Part shown: positions 1 through 7,852 of the stretch, in pieces
Layout of the letters: the number at the start of each line of letters is the position of its first letter
How positions within the stretch are numbered: the first letter of the stretch is position 1
Assembly (NCBI RefSeq): GCF_000308835.1
Contig: NZ_BAGN01000426.1
Span: 1-64,000 of the forward strand
Source: Nocardia vinacea NBRC 16497
GTDB taxonomy: Bacteria; Actinomycetota; Actinomycetes; Mycobacteriales; Mycobacteriaceae
Direction of reading: 5' to 3'
Length of the DNA: 64,000 nt
Translations under genes and position numbers: made by a program
Notes under the pieces: generated by a model
Databases searched by the model: none
What the model saw: the letters and a program-made list of their open reading frames with translations, nothing else
Told to the model about the DNA's origin: nothing

Positions 1-95
1 CGATGCTTACGCTCCACCTGATGACCGTGCAGTTCGAGCCCCTGCACCAGCGCGTCGCCGCCATCGGCTTCACCATCGATCATGATCAGCCGCAT
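1..95 (-). CDS. Response-regulator-like protein, N-terminal fragment (partial)
   Basis: Only about the first 31 codons lie inside the window; the gene continues beyond base 1. The reading is MRLIMIDGEADGGDALVQGL and onward, which has the look of a receiver-domain first strand and helix (hydrophobic strand ending in an acidic patch, then a helix with QGLELHGHQV). The ATG at 93-95 is preceded by GAAGGTGAG, a good ribosome binding site. The first acidic position reads IDGE rather than the usual DDE, so the receiver may be atypical. Too little is visible to name the family firmly. Confidence 0.5.
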   Translation of the reverse strand, partial: MRLIMIDGEADGGDALVQGLELHGHQVERKH

Positions 96-213
96 CCATC
101 TCACCTTCCCGCACGACCGCCGAAGAGCAGCGAACTAGCATGGTCGCCGCCGCCACCCCACCACGCAAAGCCATCCCCTTGCCACCCTTGGGAAAACCGC
201 TCCGCGCCCCCGG

Positions 214-289
214 CTGGACAAGTGATCACGTGGAAACCATTGCGGCAAAACGCGAATAGCCCCCGCCACCAGTGCCACCTGATCTTGAT
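214..289 (+). repeat. 76-bp dispersed inverted repeat, copy A
   Basis: This block matches the reverse complement of 5395-5470 without gaps, 66 of 76 positions by my count (about 87%). It begins CTGGACAAGTGATCACGTGG and ends CACCTGATCTTGAT. It sits just beyond the stop codon of the flavoprotein gene; the rest of 96-293 shows nothing recognisable. Its nature (mobile-element end, regulatory RNA or recombination remnant) is unknown. Confidence 0.85.
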
Positions 290-293
290 TGCG

Positions 294-1769
294 TCAGCGC
301 GCGGCGGTGGCGCCGGCTTTGCGGCCGAAGAAGGTGGCGTCGCCCAGGGAGGTGCCGCTGATGTAGCCCTCGCCGTGGAGGCCGGAGCTGGCGCGGCCGG
401 CTGCGAAGAGGCCGGGAATGGGGAGGCCGTCGAGGTTGAGGACGTGGCCGTCGAGGGTGGTGTGGAGGCCGCCGAGGGTGAAAACGGAGGCGCCGGTGCC
501 GCGGCGGTTGCCGGATTCCGAGGGCGGGCGGACGCCCGCTTTCACATCGATCGCGGCCAGCGGGGGTCTCAGTGGGCGCAGCCAGCGCGGTGCTTTGTGG
601 AAGTCGGGATCGGTTCCGCGCGCAGCGAATTCGTTGTAACGGTTCATGGTGGCGGTGAGTGCGCCGGGCGGCAGGGTGAGTAGTTCGTCGAGTTCGTCGA
701 TGGATTCGGCGACGTGGGTCGGGCGCACACCCCAGCGTTCCCGCTCGGGTACCTCCTCGTAGCCCTGTTCGTCGAGCACCACCCAAACGTTCATATCGTG
801 ACCGAACAGCGCGGCCTGGCCGATGCGGCCGGGATAGGTGTCCTCGTTGACGAAGCGCTGGCCGCGATGGTTGACGATCATCCCGCGCGCGGCGAAACCC
901 GGAATCAGGGAAGCGCCGACCTGACCGGCCGACATATGCCGCACGGCGGCGCCTGCGGCCTGTGCGATGCGGATGCCGCTGCCGTCGTCGGTGCCCGCGC
1001 TCACCTTGGTGTGGCCGAGCAGTCGTGGCGCGTGGGCGGCGAGCATATCGTCGTTGTCGACGAAACCACCGGTGGTGAGCACACATCCGCGTCGTGCCCG
1101 AATCGTGAGCTCCTTGCCGTAGTGTCGGGCCACCACGCCCACCACCGAGCCATCCTCGCCCAGGATCAGATTCGTCGCGTAGGTGTCGTATTGCGCTGTC
1201 ACACCGGCAGATTCGGCCGCCGACACCAGACAGTCCAGCAGCAGCCTTCCGCCGAAGTCATTCGCGGTAGGCCGGTGCCCGCGCGGGGCGGGGATAGCGA
1301 TTTCGGTGAACGGCCAACTGTTTTCGCCGAGCCACATGAGCCCGTCATCGGTTGGCGGCACCCAGGCGGGAGCATCCCAGAGACTGGGTTTGAACGGCAC
1401 ACCGCGATCGACGAGCCAGTGGAAATGCGCCACGCTGTGCTCGCTGTAGTGCACGATCTTCGCCACATCCGCGCCCGGCCCGAGCGCCGCCACCAGGAAT
1501 GCCGCCATCTGTTCGGGACTGTCGTCGAACCCGCACGCCCGCTGGATCGGCGTACCGCCGCCGAGGTAGATCTCGCCACCTGACAAAGCCGACGCACCAC
1601 CGGGCCCACCGGCCCGATCCAGCACCAAGACCGCGGCGCCGGCCGTCGCGGCCTCGAATGCGGCGCAAGCCCCCGCGCTGCCGTACCCGACGACCAGCAC
1701 GTCGGTCTCGATGTCATAGGACTTCACCTCGGCGGCGGCACGCGGCGCGACCGATTTGCGGACCGTCAT
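294..1769 (-). CDS. FAD-binding dehydrogenase, fumarate reductase/KstD superfamily
   Basis: This 491-residue flavoprotein should carry out a dehydrogenation or reduction of a hydrophobic or enone-type substrate. Near the N terminus VVGYGSAGACAAF is the dinucleotide-binding GxGxxG motif. LDRAGGPGGASALSGGEIYLGG is typical of the FAD_binding_2 family, and the C-terminal GLHGEGYISGTSLGDATFFG closes the FAD site. The open frame extends 75 codons further upstream, but homology starts at the ATG at 1769, so I use that. It is divergent from the epimerase/phosphohistidine gene across a 169-bp promoter region. The substrate cannot be told from sequence; 3-ketosteroid dehydrogenase, urocanate or fumarate reductase relatives are all possible. 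Confidence 0.9.
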   Translation of the reverse strand: MTVRKSVAPRAAAEVKSYDIETDVLVVGYGSAGACAAFEAATAGAAVLVLDRAGGPGGASALSGGEIYLGGGTPIQRACGFDDSPEQMAAFLVAALGPGADVAKIVHYSEHSVAHFHWLVDRGVPFKPSLWDAPAWVPPTDDGLMWLGENSWPFTEIAIPAPRGHRPTANDFGGRLLLDCLVSAAESAGVTAQYDTYATNLILGEDGSVVGVVARHYGKELTIRARRGCVLTTGGFVDNDDMLAAHAPRLLGHTKVSAGTDDGSGIRIAQAAGAAVRHMSAGQVGASLIPGFAARGMIVNHRGQRFVNEDTYPGRIGQAALFGHDMNVWVVLDEQGYEEVPERERWGVRPTHVAESIDELDELLTLPPGALTATMNRYNEFAARGTDPDFHKAPRWLRPLRPPLAAIDVKAGVRPPSESGNRRGTGASVFTLGGLHTTLDGHVLNLDGLPIPGLFAAGRASSGLHGEGYISGTSLGDATFFGRKAGATAAR

Positions 1770-1938
1770 GACATCGAGGCTGCGCGCATCCACCTGATGA
1801 CGGAATCGATCATCTCGATGGTCGAGCCGAGTACTCCCGTTCAGTGGGACTGGCACCGATCGCGGCGTCCCGCACTCGCGATGGTGTGTGAACGGCGTCA
1901 CGTTCGCGTATCCCGGCGCCAGTGAGGAGAGGAAATCG

Positions 1939-4356
1939 ATGCGGGTCCTGGTCACCGGAATCACCGAGCCGAGCGGTCGCGCGGTGGCGCGCATGTTGTC
2001 GGCCGCCGGGCACGAAGTGGTCGGGCTGGACCAGCGGTGGCATCGCTATATCGATCCGCGGGTGCGGTTCACGACCGACCACACCGACGCTGTCGACGGC
2101 TGCGCGAGCGTCGTACATCTGGCAGCGAGCGGGCTCGCCGAAATCGCTGCCGCCGCCCGCAAAGCCGGTGCGCGGGTGGTGGTTCCAGTCAGTCCGCGCT
2201 CGACGCGGCTTTCGGACGCCGAGGCCACAGCGGTGCTGCGCGCGTCGGGTGCGGATAGCGTGCTGGTGCGCACCGCGCCGATCGCCGGTCGTCGGATCGG
2301 ACACGAAACTCGCCGTGCACTGGAGCCGATTCTCGGCTCGAAGTCCGATGACGGATTCCAACTGTTGCACAGCGACGACCTGGACCGCTTCCTGGTACTG
2401 GCCGCCACCACGCTGCCGTCCGGTCGTAGCGAAGATGGGCTCGAGATCGTCGAACTCACGGCCCCCGGCGTGGTCACCAACGACGAGGTGCGCCGCATGA
2501 TGCGCGAAGCGGGCCTACGCTACTCGGCCTGGGCGCCCGGCTGGTCGGGTCGCCAACCCCTCTTGGATCCCACTGTCGCACAGGAGAAGTGGGGCTTCCG
2601 CTGCGGCTGGACGGCACGCGAGGTCATCGCCGATCTGGTGCGCGGGATGATCGGCCGCAAGCCCGACGGCGGCGGCTTCCGCACGCGGAGGGGCGCAATC
2701 CCGTTGCCGTCACACGTGATTCCATCTCGTGCCGCCACATCGGACAACCATCCGCTCACCGATGTCGCCCCGGAAGGTCTCGAGGGCGAATTCGATGATC
2801 GGGTCGACGAGCGCTACCCGGTGCACACCGCAACCAACACCTCCGAAGCATTGCCCGGCCCGATGACACCCCTGACCATCGACCTGCAGGCCGGCGCCAT
2901 CCGCCTCAGCAACGAGGCCATGGGCGAGATGATCGCACTCGACGGAATCGCCTTGGAACACTGGACGAGTCGGGTCACCACGGTGCTCGGACATCACATC
3001 TACATCAATGCCTCGATCGGCGTGCTCGCGGCCGAGAATATGCCGGGCTGGGATGAGGAGAGCATCCGCCGCGACGCCTACGGCAATATTCCGGCCGAAA
3101 TCGCCCTGCAGCCGCACGGCAAGCCGCCGATGCCGACCGGACTTGCCAGTACGCTGGCGACCGCGCGCGCGACCTCTCGGGTCATCGCCACCGCCCGTCG
3201 TTTCGGCAAGACGGCCGAGCTGATCAATGCCGCATCTCATGCGGAAGCATTGAACGCGAACGAGATTCGCGAACTGTCCGATGAGCAGCTGCACGTCCGC
3301 GCACTGCTCTGGCGCGATCGTCTGCACCAGGCGTGGCAGGCCGCGGCGATCGGTGTGATGATGACCGGCGCCGCCACCGCCATCCACGCACGCGGCAAGA
3401 ATGCCGGCGAGGTTCCGATCGACTTGACTCGGCTGGAATCGGCGAAGCCCATGCTCGCGGTGGAACATCTGGCCGAATTCTGCCGTGCCGACGCCGATCT
3501 CGCCGAGCTGGCGCACGCCGGTGATATCGATGCGGCACGGGCGAAATCACCCGCCTTCGCCGCCGCGCTCGACGCGGAGTTGGCCACGGTCGGGCACCGA
3601 GGTCCCGGTGAATGTGAGCTGCTCAATCCGACATTCCGTGACCGGCCCGCCCTTTTGGTGAGCGCCGCCGCCCGCGCTGCGCAGATGCCTGCGCCCAAGC
3701 GCGACTCCGTGGATTCGTCGCCGAGTCGCACGGCTCGGATGGCCGCGGGAGCCACCGTGGCCCGGGAACGCGCACGCGACGGCGTCGTCCGGATCACCCA
3801 CTGCCTGCGACTTGCCGTGCGTGAGCGGGCCGATCGGCTCGTGCGCGTCGGCCGGCTGCGCGAGATCGACGACGCCTGCTATCTCACGCTGGACGAAATC
3901 TTCTGTCTCCCAGCGGATGCGGCCGACAAGGTGGCCCGCAGGCGCGCGGAACGCATTCGGTTGCAAACCATCAGGATGCCCGATGTCATTGCCGGACAAT
4001 GGGAGCCGGTACCCGCTGCGGCCGCGCTCACCGCCGACGAGAGCCTGACCGGCATCGGTGTCTGTGCCGGTGTGGTGGAGGGCCGGGTGAAGCTGGTGCT
4101 GTCGCTGGATGACGATATCGAGCCCGGCGACATCCTGGTCGCCGCGGTCACCGACACCGGCCACACCGCCATGTTCTCCTACGCCGCCGCCGTGATCACC
4201 GATATCGGCGGGTCCGCGTCCCATGCCGCGATCGTCGCCCGCGAATTCGGCATTCCCTGTGTCGTCGACACGAAGACCGCGACCACCAGCCTGGCCGACG
4301 GCCAGCGCGTGCGCGTGGACGGCGCGGCCGGGACGGTCACCCTGCTGGCCGACTGA
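1939..4356 (+). CDS. Chimera: NAD-epimerase-like domain + PEP-utilizing phosphohistidine domain (Rv2047c type)
   Basis: 805 residues. The first about 220 form a Rossmann epimerase domain (MRVLVTGITEPSGRAVAR; weak TGxxxxxG motif). From about residue 300 the sequence resembles the acceptor-binding part of rifampicin-phosphotransferase-like enzymes (LPGPMTPLTIDL). The C terminus is the swivelling phosphohistidine domain with GGSASHAAIVAREFGIPCVV; His762 is the expected phosphorylated residue. The ATP-grasp domain that normally charges this histidine is absent and the epimerase domain occupies its place. From memory, the architecture matches mycobacterial Rv2047c. ATG at 1939 follows GAGGAGAGGAAA. 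The downstream phosphatase gene is 59 bp away on the same strand, probably one operon. Function unknown. Confidence 0.9.
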   Translation: MRVLVTGITEPSGRAVARMLSAAGHEVVGLDQRWHRYIDPRVRFTTDHTDAVDGCASVVHLAASGLAEIAAAARKAGARVVVPVSPRSTRLSDAEATAVLRASGADSVLVRTAPIAGRRIGHETRRALEPILGSKSDDGFQLLHSDDLDRFLVLAATTLPSGRSEDGLEIVELTAPGVVTNDEVRRMMREAGLRYSAWAPGWSGRQPLLDPTVAQEKWGFRCGWTAREVIADLVRGMIGRKPDGGGFRTRRGAIPLPSHVIPSRAATSDNHPLTDVAPEGLEGEFDDRVDERYPVHTATNTSEALPGPMTPLTIDLQAGAIRLSNEAMGEMIALDGIALEHWTSRVTTVLGHHIYINASIGVLAAENMPGWDEESIRRDAYGNIPAEIALQPHGKPPMPTGLASTLATARATSRVIATARRFGKTAELINAASHAEALNANEIRELSDEQLHVRALLWRDRLHQAWQAAAIGVMMTGAATAIHARGKNAGEVPIDLTRLESAKPMLAVEHLAEFCRADADLAELAHAGDIDAARAKSPAFAAALDAELATVGHRGPGECELLNPTFRDRPALLVSAAARAAQMPAPKRDSVDSSPSRTARMAAGATVARERARDGVVRITHCLRLAVRERADRLVRVGRLREIDDACYLTLDEIFCLPADAADKVARRRAERIRLQTIRMPDVIAGQWEPVPAAAALTADESLTGIGVCAGVVEGRVKLVLSLDDDIEPGDILVAAVTDTGHTAMFSYAAAVITDIGGSASHAAIVAREFGIPCVVDTKTATTSLADGQRVRVDGAAGTVTLLAD

Positions 4357-4415
4357 GCGCGGCCCGAACTCGGGTCGCAGACCATATGCGGCCCTTGATG
4401 AAAGGATCACCCCTC

Positions 4416-5354
4416 GTGAAGAATTCGCGCGCTTTCCGCGGCACGATCGCGGCCGCGGCCGCGGTGCTGGTCGGCGTTCTCCCGGCGCTGGCCGGACCGG
4501 CGTCGGCGGGTCCGGCGCTCGCTGGGCCGGCCGTGCCGGTGCTGCGGTCCCCGGGCCAGGCCGATCGGCCGATGGGTCTGGCGCATGCGCCGAATGCCCG
4601 CGATATCGGCGGCTATCCGGCCAAGGGCGGCAGCAAGCTCGCGACCGGCGCCGTGTACCGCTCCGACGCACTGGCCAAACTCGACGCGAACGAACAGCAG
4701 AAGCTGGTGTCGCTCAACATCACTCAGGTCATCGACTTCCGCAGCCCCACCGAAACCGGCCGCGATCCCGATAAGCTCCCGGCATCGATCCGCCGCACCG
4801 AACAGCCGGTCTACGATCCGGCCAATGACTTCTACCTCACGGTCGCACGGCTGATCCAGGCCGGACCGGCCGCCCAGCAGGAGGCGCTCGGCGACGGCAA
4901 GGCCGCCAAGATCATGCGCGACTACTACGCGTGGTTCGTCTCGAATCCCACCGCGCGCGCCCAGTTCGCACAGGCGTTCAAGGACATCGCGACCGCGCAG
5001 GGGGCGGTGCTGTACCACTGCACGGCGGGTAAGGACCGCACCGGCTGGATGACCGCGATCCTGATGAGCGCGCTCGATGTGCCGAAGGGACAGATCTACA
5101 ACGACTTCACGGACTCCAACGACAATTTGGCGGCCGGGAACAAGGCGCTGCTGGACGGTCTCGTCGCCCAGGGCTTGGTGACCGATCGTGCGCTCTGGGA
5201 GCCGATCCTCGGTGTGCAGCGCGAATTCCTGGACGCGGCGTTCGACCAGGTCCAAGCGTCCTACGGCTCGTTCGACAGCTTCCTCAGCGATGGTCTCGGA
5301 ATCGACGGCACAACCCTGGAAGCCCTGAAAGCGAAGATGCTCACCAAACACTGA
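4416..5354 (+). CDS. Secreted tyrosine-phosphatase-fold protein (Y_phosphatase3 family)
   Basis: 312 residues from the GTG at 4416, chosen because AAAGGA lies 9 bases upstream and the protein then begins with a clean signal peptide (basic KNSRAFRG, then an alanine-rich hydrophobic stretch ending near ASAGPA). ATG codons at 4386 and 4398 are alternatives. NARDIGGYP and YHCTAGKDRTG are the family hallmarks; the nucleophile is Cys202 in the HCxxGKDRTG P-loop. Members hydrolyse phosphotyrosine, phosphoserine or phosphoinositides; the mycobacterial PtpB branch is secreted. Placed directly behind the phosphohistidine chimera. A cytoplasmic relative is paired with the PPDK-like gene near 21 kb. Confidence 0.92.
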   Translation: MKNSRAFRGTIAAAAAVLVGVLPALAGPASAGPALAGPAVPVLRSPGQADRPMGLAHAPNARDIGGYPAKGGSKLATGAVYRSDALAKLDANEQQKLVSLNITQVIDFRSPTETGRDPDKLPASIRRTEQPVYDPANDFYLTVARLIQAGPAAQQEALGDGKAAKIMRDYYAWFVSNPTARAQFAQAFKDIATAQGAVLYHCTAGKDRTGWMTAILMSALDVPKGQIYNDFTDSNDNLAAGNKALLDGLVAQGLVTDRALWEPILGVQREFLDAAFDQVQASYGSFDSFLSDGLGIDGTTLEALKAKMLTKH

Positions 5355-5394
5355 CCTCGTGCCGGTGTCACCGCGAAGGTGGCACCGGGAGTCG

Positions 5395-5470
5395 ATCAAG
5401 ATCAGGTGGAACTGGTGGTGGGAGCCTGTCGCGATTTGCCGCCGTGGTTTCCACGTGATCATTTGTCCAG
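5395..5470 (-). repeat. 76-bp dispersed inverted repeat, copy B
   Basis: Reverse-complement partner of 214-289 (66 of 76 identical by eye, no gaps). It fills most of the gap between the secreted phosphatase and the small NTF2-like gene. Together the two copies bracket the 5.1-kb segment holding the flavoprotein, the chimera and the phosphatase. Confidence 0.85.
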
Positions 5471-5481
5471 TTCGGTGCCTT

Positions 5482-5517
5482 GGGGGGTGGATATGATTTT
5501 GGGGTGGGCTGAGGGGG
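5482..5517 (+). promoter_or_regulatory. G-run cluster over a start codon (possible G-quadruplex)
   Basis: Four G runs on the coding strand, at 5482-5487, 5501-5504, 5506-5508 and 5513-5517, flank the ATG at 5493. In RNA such spacing could fold into a quadruplex and hide the ribosome binding site. The region around it is strongly G-over-C skewed. Inference from base runs only. Confidence 0.35.
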
Positions 5518-5933
5518 CTGCGGAGATTGAGATTGACGGGATGGGTGTGGATCCTTACTTGGTGGATGTGGTTGTGGGGTTGCATTGGGATCTGGCTGAG
5601 TGGATGGGGGCGGATGCGCCGCCGAAGGTTTTCGATCGGTTCGCCAATGCGTTGGATGAGCGGTTCTCGGCGGTGACCACGGTCGGGCAGGTTGTCGGTC
5701 GCGATACGTTGTTGGCCGGGGTTTGGTCGGCTCGGAATTCTCAGCCGGGGTTGGAGATCGAGGTTTCCGATATCGAAGAGCTGGCTCGCGGCGGGACGGT
5801 TGTCAGCGTGCGTTTCACGGCGGAGAACCAGCTGGGTGATGTGCGGACCCGCCGCCTCGTGACCGCGATCTTGATCATTGCCGACCACGGCTATCTGTGG
5901 CGTTCGGTGCACGAGACCCCCGTCGCCGAGTAG
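5493..5933 (+). CDS. NTF2-like (SnoaL/DUF4440-type) hypothetical protein
   Basis: 146 residues starting at ATG 5493, where a G-rich stretch can serve as ribosome binding site. The pattern fits the small cone-shaped NTF2 fold: an N-terminal helix region (FDRFANALDERFSAV), then strands VVSVRFTAENQL and LVTAILIIADHGYLWRSVHE. The first half uses codons ending in G or T and contains very little C on the coding strand, unlike its neighbours, while the 3' half looks normal. No catalytic residue can be named. It could be an enzyme of the SnoaL or ketosteroid-isomerase type or a binding protein. Confidence 0.7.
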   Translation: MILGWAEGAAEIEIDGMGVDPYLVDVVVGLHWDLAEWMGADAPPKVFDRFANALDERFSAVTTVGQVVGRDTLLAGVWSARNSQPGLEIEVSDIEELARGGTVVSVRFTAENQLGDVRTRRLVTAILIIADHGYLWRSVHETPVAE

Positions 5934-6036
5934 GTCGAGATCGCTGTCATGGTGGTCGTGCACGAGCTGCCCGCGCCGACCGGTCCGTGGTCGCCGGCGG
6001 TATGAATCGCTGCCGATCGTGCAGACTCGGGCCAGG

Positions 6037-7764
6037 TTACCGGGCCTCGAGGAAAGTGCCCGCGTGGATCGACGTGCCGAAACCCGGCGCGAAGTCCCCG
6101 TATTCGTACAGCAGGTGGCCACCGACGATGGTCGCGGCGACGGCACGGTCGTTGCGGTTGACCATGCGGTCCAGGCCGTCGATTCCGGGGACCGGGGCTT
6201 CGGCGTAGGCGGCGCTGGAGCCGTCGAATCCGGCCGGGTCGATGACCGCGATATCGGCGCGGGCGCCTTCGGTCAAGCGGCCGGTGTCCAGGCCGTACCA
6301 GTCGGCGAGTTCGCCGGTCAGCCGGTGGATCGCGGTCTCCAGCGGCATGAAGGCGCGCAGGTGGACGCGCTCCAGCATGCGAAGGCCGAAGTTGTAGAAG
6401 GCCATATTGCGCAGGTGGGCACCGGAATCGGCGAAGCCGACCTGGACGACGGGGGAGCACTGGAGCCGGTCCATCACCTCGTCGCGATCATTGGCGATGA
6501 CTGTGCGCCAACGCAATTGCGCACCGTGCTCGACGGTGAGGTCGAGCAGGGCGTCGGCCGGATGGATGCCGCGGTCGTCGGCCACCTCGCCGAAAGACTT
6601 GCCGATGACCTCGGGATCCGGGCACGCGACGATCTGGGCGTCGTAGAGGTCGCGATGCCAAACGCGGGGACCGTATTTCTTGCTGAGGTCCTTGCGGAAC
6701 TGGCGCCGGTAGGACTCGTCGGCGAGCAGTTCACCGCGCTTCATCACATCGCGGATATTGAGTGCCGCGACGCCGGCGCCGAATTCCTCGAACACCACCA
6801 GATCGACACCATCGGCGTACACCTCGAACGGCACCGGCAGATGCTGCCACCGGAATTGTGCTCCGCCAACGGTATTCGCGATCCAGGCGGCGGTCGTGGC
6901 GGCCCGCGCGACGGTGCGATCGGCCTTGACGTCCATCCCCGCGATCAGGGTGGTCTTCAGCGGCTTACGGAACGGTCGGCCCGCGCTCTCGGCGAAGTAG
7001 CGCGCTATCTCGACGCGGGCGGTCAGGTTGGGCGTGCTCTGATGGATCCGATCGCGCTGCCGCAGAATATCGTTCAGGGCTCGATATTCGCGCCAGGTGG
7101 CATAGGTCGACGGCAGCTGTCTGGTTGGGAAGCGCACGCCCTCCAATTTGGAAAACGAACTGCGGATGGTGGACAGCCCGAGGAAACCGGCATCGAGTGC
7201 GTCGGACAGCATCGCACGCATGCGGTCCAGTTCCACCTCGGTCGGCCGCGCCGCCGCGTCCACGGCCCGAGCCAGCCCCATTATCGCGACCCGCATATCC
7301 GAATGTCCCAGTAGCGCAGCCACATTCGCACCGAGCGGGCGCGCGGCGAGGGCACGGGTGTAGGCATGCGGACCGTCCCAGTCCTTGTGCTCCTTGACCG
7401 CGGCATGCACCGCATCCCACGGCAATGCCTCCACCCGCGCGAACATATCGGCACAGTCCTCGGCCTCGGAATACACCGTCGACAACGAACAATTCCCGAA
7501 CACCACAGTGGTGACGCCGTGCCGTACGGACTCGCCGAGACCAGGGTTGCCGAGCACCTCCGCGTCATAATGCGTATGCACGTCGAGCATTCCGGGCATC
7601 ACCCATTTGCCCGCCGCATCCACCGTCCGCGCACCGTCGGGCAATGCCGAGGCGCTGATCACGGTGACCCGGCCGTCGGTGATTCCGATATCGGCGAGGC
7701 GCGGCGGTGTGCCGAGCCCGTCGAATACCGATCCGCCGCGAATCACCAAATCGCACCGAGCCAT
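6037..7764 (-). CDS. Amidohydrolase, N-acyl-D-amino-acid deacylase-like
   Basis: 575 residues from the ATG at 7764; an ATG six codons upstream (7782) overlaps the palindrome and is the alternative. DVHTHYDAEV supplies the HxH metal pair, LLGHSDMR a further histidine, and VGFADSGAHLRNM the late aspartate of the D-aminoacylase branch. The C terminus (ARADIAVIDPAGFD) rebuilds the small beta-sandwich typical of the superfamily. The expected reaction is metal-dependent hydrolysis of an amide or N-acyl bond. The gene lies 89 bp downstream of the double hydrolase, same strand, with a perfect palindrome between them, suggesting its own regulation. Confidence 0.9.
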   Translation of the reverse strand: MARCDLVIRGGSVFDGLGTPPRLADIGITDGRVTVISASALPDGARTVDAAGKWVMPGMLDVHTHYDAEVLGNPGLGESVRHGVTTVVFGNCSLSTVYSEAEDCADMFARVEALPWDAVHAAVKEHKDWDGPHAYTRALAARPLGANVAALLGHSDMRVAIMGLARAVDAAARPTEVELDRMRAMLSDALDAGFLGLSTIRSSFSKLEGVRFPTRQLPSTYATWREYRALNDILRQRDRIHQSTPNLTARVEIARYFAESAGRPFRKPLKTTLIAGMDVKADRTVARAATTAAWIANTVGGAQFRWQHLPVPFEVYADGVDLVVFEEFGAGVAALNIRDVMKRGELLADESYRRQFRKDLSKKYGPRVWHRDLYDAQIVACPDPEVIGKSFGEVADDRGIHPADALLDLTVEHGAQLRWRTVIANDRDEVMDRLQCSPVVQVGFADSGAHLRNMAFYNFGLRMLERVHLRAFMPLETAIHRLTGELADWYGLDTGRLTEGARADIAVIDPAGFDGSSAAYAEAPVPGIDGLDRMVNRNDRAVAATIVGGHLLYEYGDFAPGFGTSIHAGTFLEAR

Positions 7765-7780
7765 CTCAGCCCTCACATCC

Positions 7781-7817
7781 ATGTAAGAGATACCGGTACT
7801 ACCGGTATCTCTTACAT
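7781..7817. promoter_or_regulatory. Perfect 18-bp inverted repeat, 1-base spacer
   Basis: Arms ATGTAAGAGATACCGGTA and its exact complement flank a single base at 7799. The inner TACCGGTA is itself palindromic, so the site is nested. It ends at the upstream candidate start of the amidohydrolase gene. There is no T-run, so a repressor operator is more likely than a terminator of the upstream hydrolase gene. Confidence 0.8.
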
Positions 7818-7852
7818 CGTCGCACGGGTCGGCGTCGGCCTCTCGAAAAAGG

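Noticed and set aside
1875..1925. GAACG-N6-CGTTC in the divergent promoter near 1890 as an operator
   Set aside because: Five-base arms are expected by chance at this base composition.
4407..6146. A 579-codon minus-strand frame across the repeat copy
   Set aside because: It overlaps the secreted phosphatase and crosses the repeat; no domain or start signal supports it.
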